This document shows positions 7,207-8,425 of a stretch of DNA of 8,425 bases, in pieces. The number at the start of each line of letters is the position of its first letter. Positions within the stretch are counted from its first letter, which is position 1. Both the position numbers and the translations under genes were made by a program. The stretch comes from Acidobacteriota bacterium. GTDB lineage: Bacteria; Actinomycetota; Acidimicrobiia; Acidimicrobiales; UBA8190. Where the stretch lies: assembly GCA_028872975.1 (NCBI GenBank), contig JAGWNV010000097.1, positions 1 through 8,425 of the forward strand, read 5' to 3'. A model generated the notes under the pieces. That model was not told where the DNA came from, searched no databases, and saw nothing but the letters and a program-made list of their open reading frames with translations.

Positions 7207-8425
7207 TCAGAGCTCGGTGGCCCAGTCGTGGGTGGCCAGGAGCTCGCCGACTCGGGCCACGAAGGCGGCGGCGTAGGCCCCGTCCACGGCCCGGTGGTCC
7301 CAGGCCAGGCAGAGCAGGCCCATGGAGTGGATGGCGATGGCCTCGGTGCCGTCCTCGCCGACGACGACGGTCGGACGCCGCTTCACTCCGTCGGTCGAGA
7401 GGATCGCCACCTGGGGCTGGTTGATGATCGGCGACGTGAGGAACGTGCCGAAGGGCCCGGCATTCGTGATGGAGAAGGTCCCCCCCGAGATGTCGTCAGC
7501 AGTCAGCTTCTTGGTCCTGGCCCGCCCGGCCAGCTCGTGGATCCGCCGGGCGATCCCCCGGAGCGTGACCTCCTCGGCCCTCGGGACCACGGGCACGATC
7601 AGGCCCTCGTGGTCTAGGTCGACGGCGATCCCGAGGTTGACCTGGTGGTGGACGACGAGCGAGTCCTCTCCCACCGAGGCGTTCAGATGCGGCCACTCCC
7701 GAAGGGCCTCGACCGTCGCCCGGGCCACGAAAGGGAGATAGGTGAGGGAGAACCCCTCCTCGGACCGGAAGGCCTGCCCCTCCGCCCGCCGCACCCGCTC
7801 CACGTTCTCGTAGTCCACCTCGACCACCACGAGGGTGTGGGCCGAGGTCGCCTTGGACCGGACCATGTGCTCGGCCGTCCGTCGCCGGATGTTGCTGAAG
7901 GGGATGACCTCGTCGGTTCCCGCTCTGCCCCCCCCGTCGTAGGCGGCCGTCGCCGCTGCGGGAGCGGGCCTCGCCGGCGCTGCCGGCGTCGTCCCCGTCG
8001 TCGGCGCCGGGATGCCTCCGGCCCGACGGGCGTCGATTACCCCGAGCACGTCGGCCCGGGTGATCCGACCCCCGAGGCCGGTGCCGGCCACCTCCCCCGG
8101 GTCGATCCCGTTCTCGTCGAGGAGCTTCCGGACGACCGGGGACAGGATCCGATTGCCCCGGCCCCCCGTCTCTGCCCCTCCGGCCGGTGCGGCCCGACCG
8201 GCGGGCGCCGGGGCCGCTCCGGGGGGAGCCGCAGGGGCGGTGGCGGCCGGAGCTGCCGTCGCCGGCGACGGACCGGGGACAGGAGGAGACGCCGGGCTGG
8301 CCACCGCCGGCGGAGCCTCCGCCGATGCCGGTGGCGGCGGGGATGCCGGCGGTGCAGGTGCGGGGGGTGCCTCGGACACCGGAGGCTCCCCGTGGGCGGC
8401 CGGCTCGGGGGGCGGGGCGCTCCTC
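7207..8425 (-). CDS. 2-oxoacid dehydrogenase E2 (dihydrolipoyl acyltransferase), N-terminus beyond window
   Basis: C-terminal portion of an E2 core protein, which passes an acyl group from its lipoyl arm to CoA. The frame stays open to the right edge, encoding a Pro/Ala/Glu-rich segment, so the apparent GTG at 8379 is very likely not the start; the lipoyl domain(s) must lie beyond 8425. Numbering from 8379: Pro/Ala linker to about 75; peripheral-subunit-binding domain about 76-115 (LSPVVRKLL, GTGLGGRITRADVL), which docks E1/E3; a second Pro/Ala linker about 120-155; then the CoA-acyltransferase domain about 157-390. The latter has IPFSNIRRR, TFSITNAGPFG (301-311), INQPQVAIL and the catalytic HRAVDG (His362, Asp366). 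I cannot tell pyruvate, 2-oxoglutarate or branched-chain E2 apart; no E1 or E3 gene is visible. In Mycobacterium tuberculosis the E2 gene dlaT is also near lipB and lipA, which supports the context. Confidence 0.93.
   Translation of the reverse strand, partial: RSAPPPEPAAHGEPPVSEAPPAPAPPASPPPPASAEAPPAVASPASPPVPGPSPATAAPAATAPAAPPGAAPAPAGRAAPAGGAETGGRGNRILSPVVRKLLDENGIDPGEVAGTGLGGRITRADVLGVIDARRAGGIPAPTTGTTPAAPARPAPAAATAAYDGGGRAGTDEVIPFSNIRRRTAEHMVRSKATSAHTLVVVEVDYENVERVRRAEGQAFRSEEGFSLTYLPFVARATVEALREWPHLNASVGEDSLVVHHQVNLGIAVDLDHEGLIVPVVPRAEEVTLRGIARRIHELAGRARTKKLTADDISGGTFSITNAGPFGTFLTSPIINQPQVAILSTDGVKRRPTVVVGEDGTEAIAIHSMGLLCLAWDHRAVDGAYAAAFVARVGELLATHDWATEL

Noticed and set aside
8377..8379. 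GTG at 8379 as the true start of the E2 gene
   Set aside because: The frame continues upstream without a stop to the window edge in the same Pro/Ala/Glu-rich style, no SD is visible, and an E2 starting here would lack its lipoyl domain.

Overview
The window is very GC-rich (roughly 70% or more by eye), with strong G/C preference at third codon positions and GTG starts. That composition, together with an actinobacterial-type methionine synthase and a lipoyl-enzyme/lipoate-synthesis locus, points to an actinomycetote. It is possibly a deep or uncultured lineage, because lipB and lipA form one gene here, whereas they are separate neighbours in Mycobacterium. The lineage assignment is inference from composition and gene content only.

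Layout: positions 1-83 hold a hairpin-rich leader whose upstream part lies outside the window. Positions 84-3611 (+) encode a full-length cobalamin-dependent methionine synthase, MetH. A 46-base convergent gap (3612-3657) carries three copies of a short GC-rich repeat. From there to the right edge, everything is on the minus strand and reads as one tightly packed operon. In transcription order it holds: a 2-oxoacid dehydrogenase E2 acyltransferase (from beyond 8425 to 7207, N-terminus outside the window), a LipB-LipA fusion (7197-5515), an M24 metallopeptidase of the Xaa-Pro type (5518-4385), and an atypical short-chain dehydrogenase (4383-3658). The junctions are 9 bases, a 4-base ATGA overlap, and 1 base.

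How the genes fit together: LipB moves an octanoyl group from octanoyl-ACP onto the lipoyl-domain lysine of E2-type proteins. LipA then inserts two sulfurs to give lipoyl. The E2 is itself a lipoylated acyltransferase of the pyruvate, 2-oxoglutarate or branched-chain complexes. The operon therefore encodes a lipoylated enzyme together with a single polypeptide carrying both lipoyl-assembly steps. The peptidase and SDR share the transcript but have no obvious role in lipoylation. MetH belongs to one-carbon/methionine metabolism and is divergent in function from the operon it faces.

Main points of interest: the LipB-LipA fusion with both active sites intact; an SDR that has lost the YxxxK catalytic pair; a metH start codon 22 bases from its only good Shine-Dalgarno, with a perfect hairpin between them; and an in-frame TGA as the only barrier between the E2 and LipB-LipA reading frames. 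I found no mobile element, CRISPR array, tRNA or rRNA, and nothing that clearly amounts to an entirely new system.
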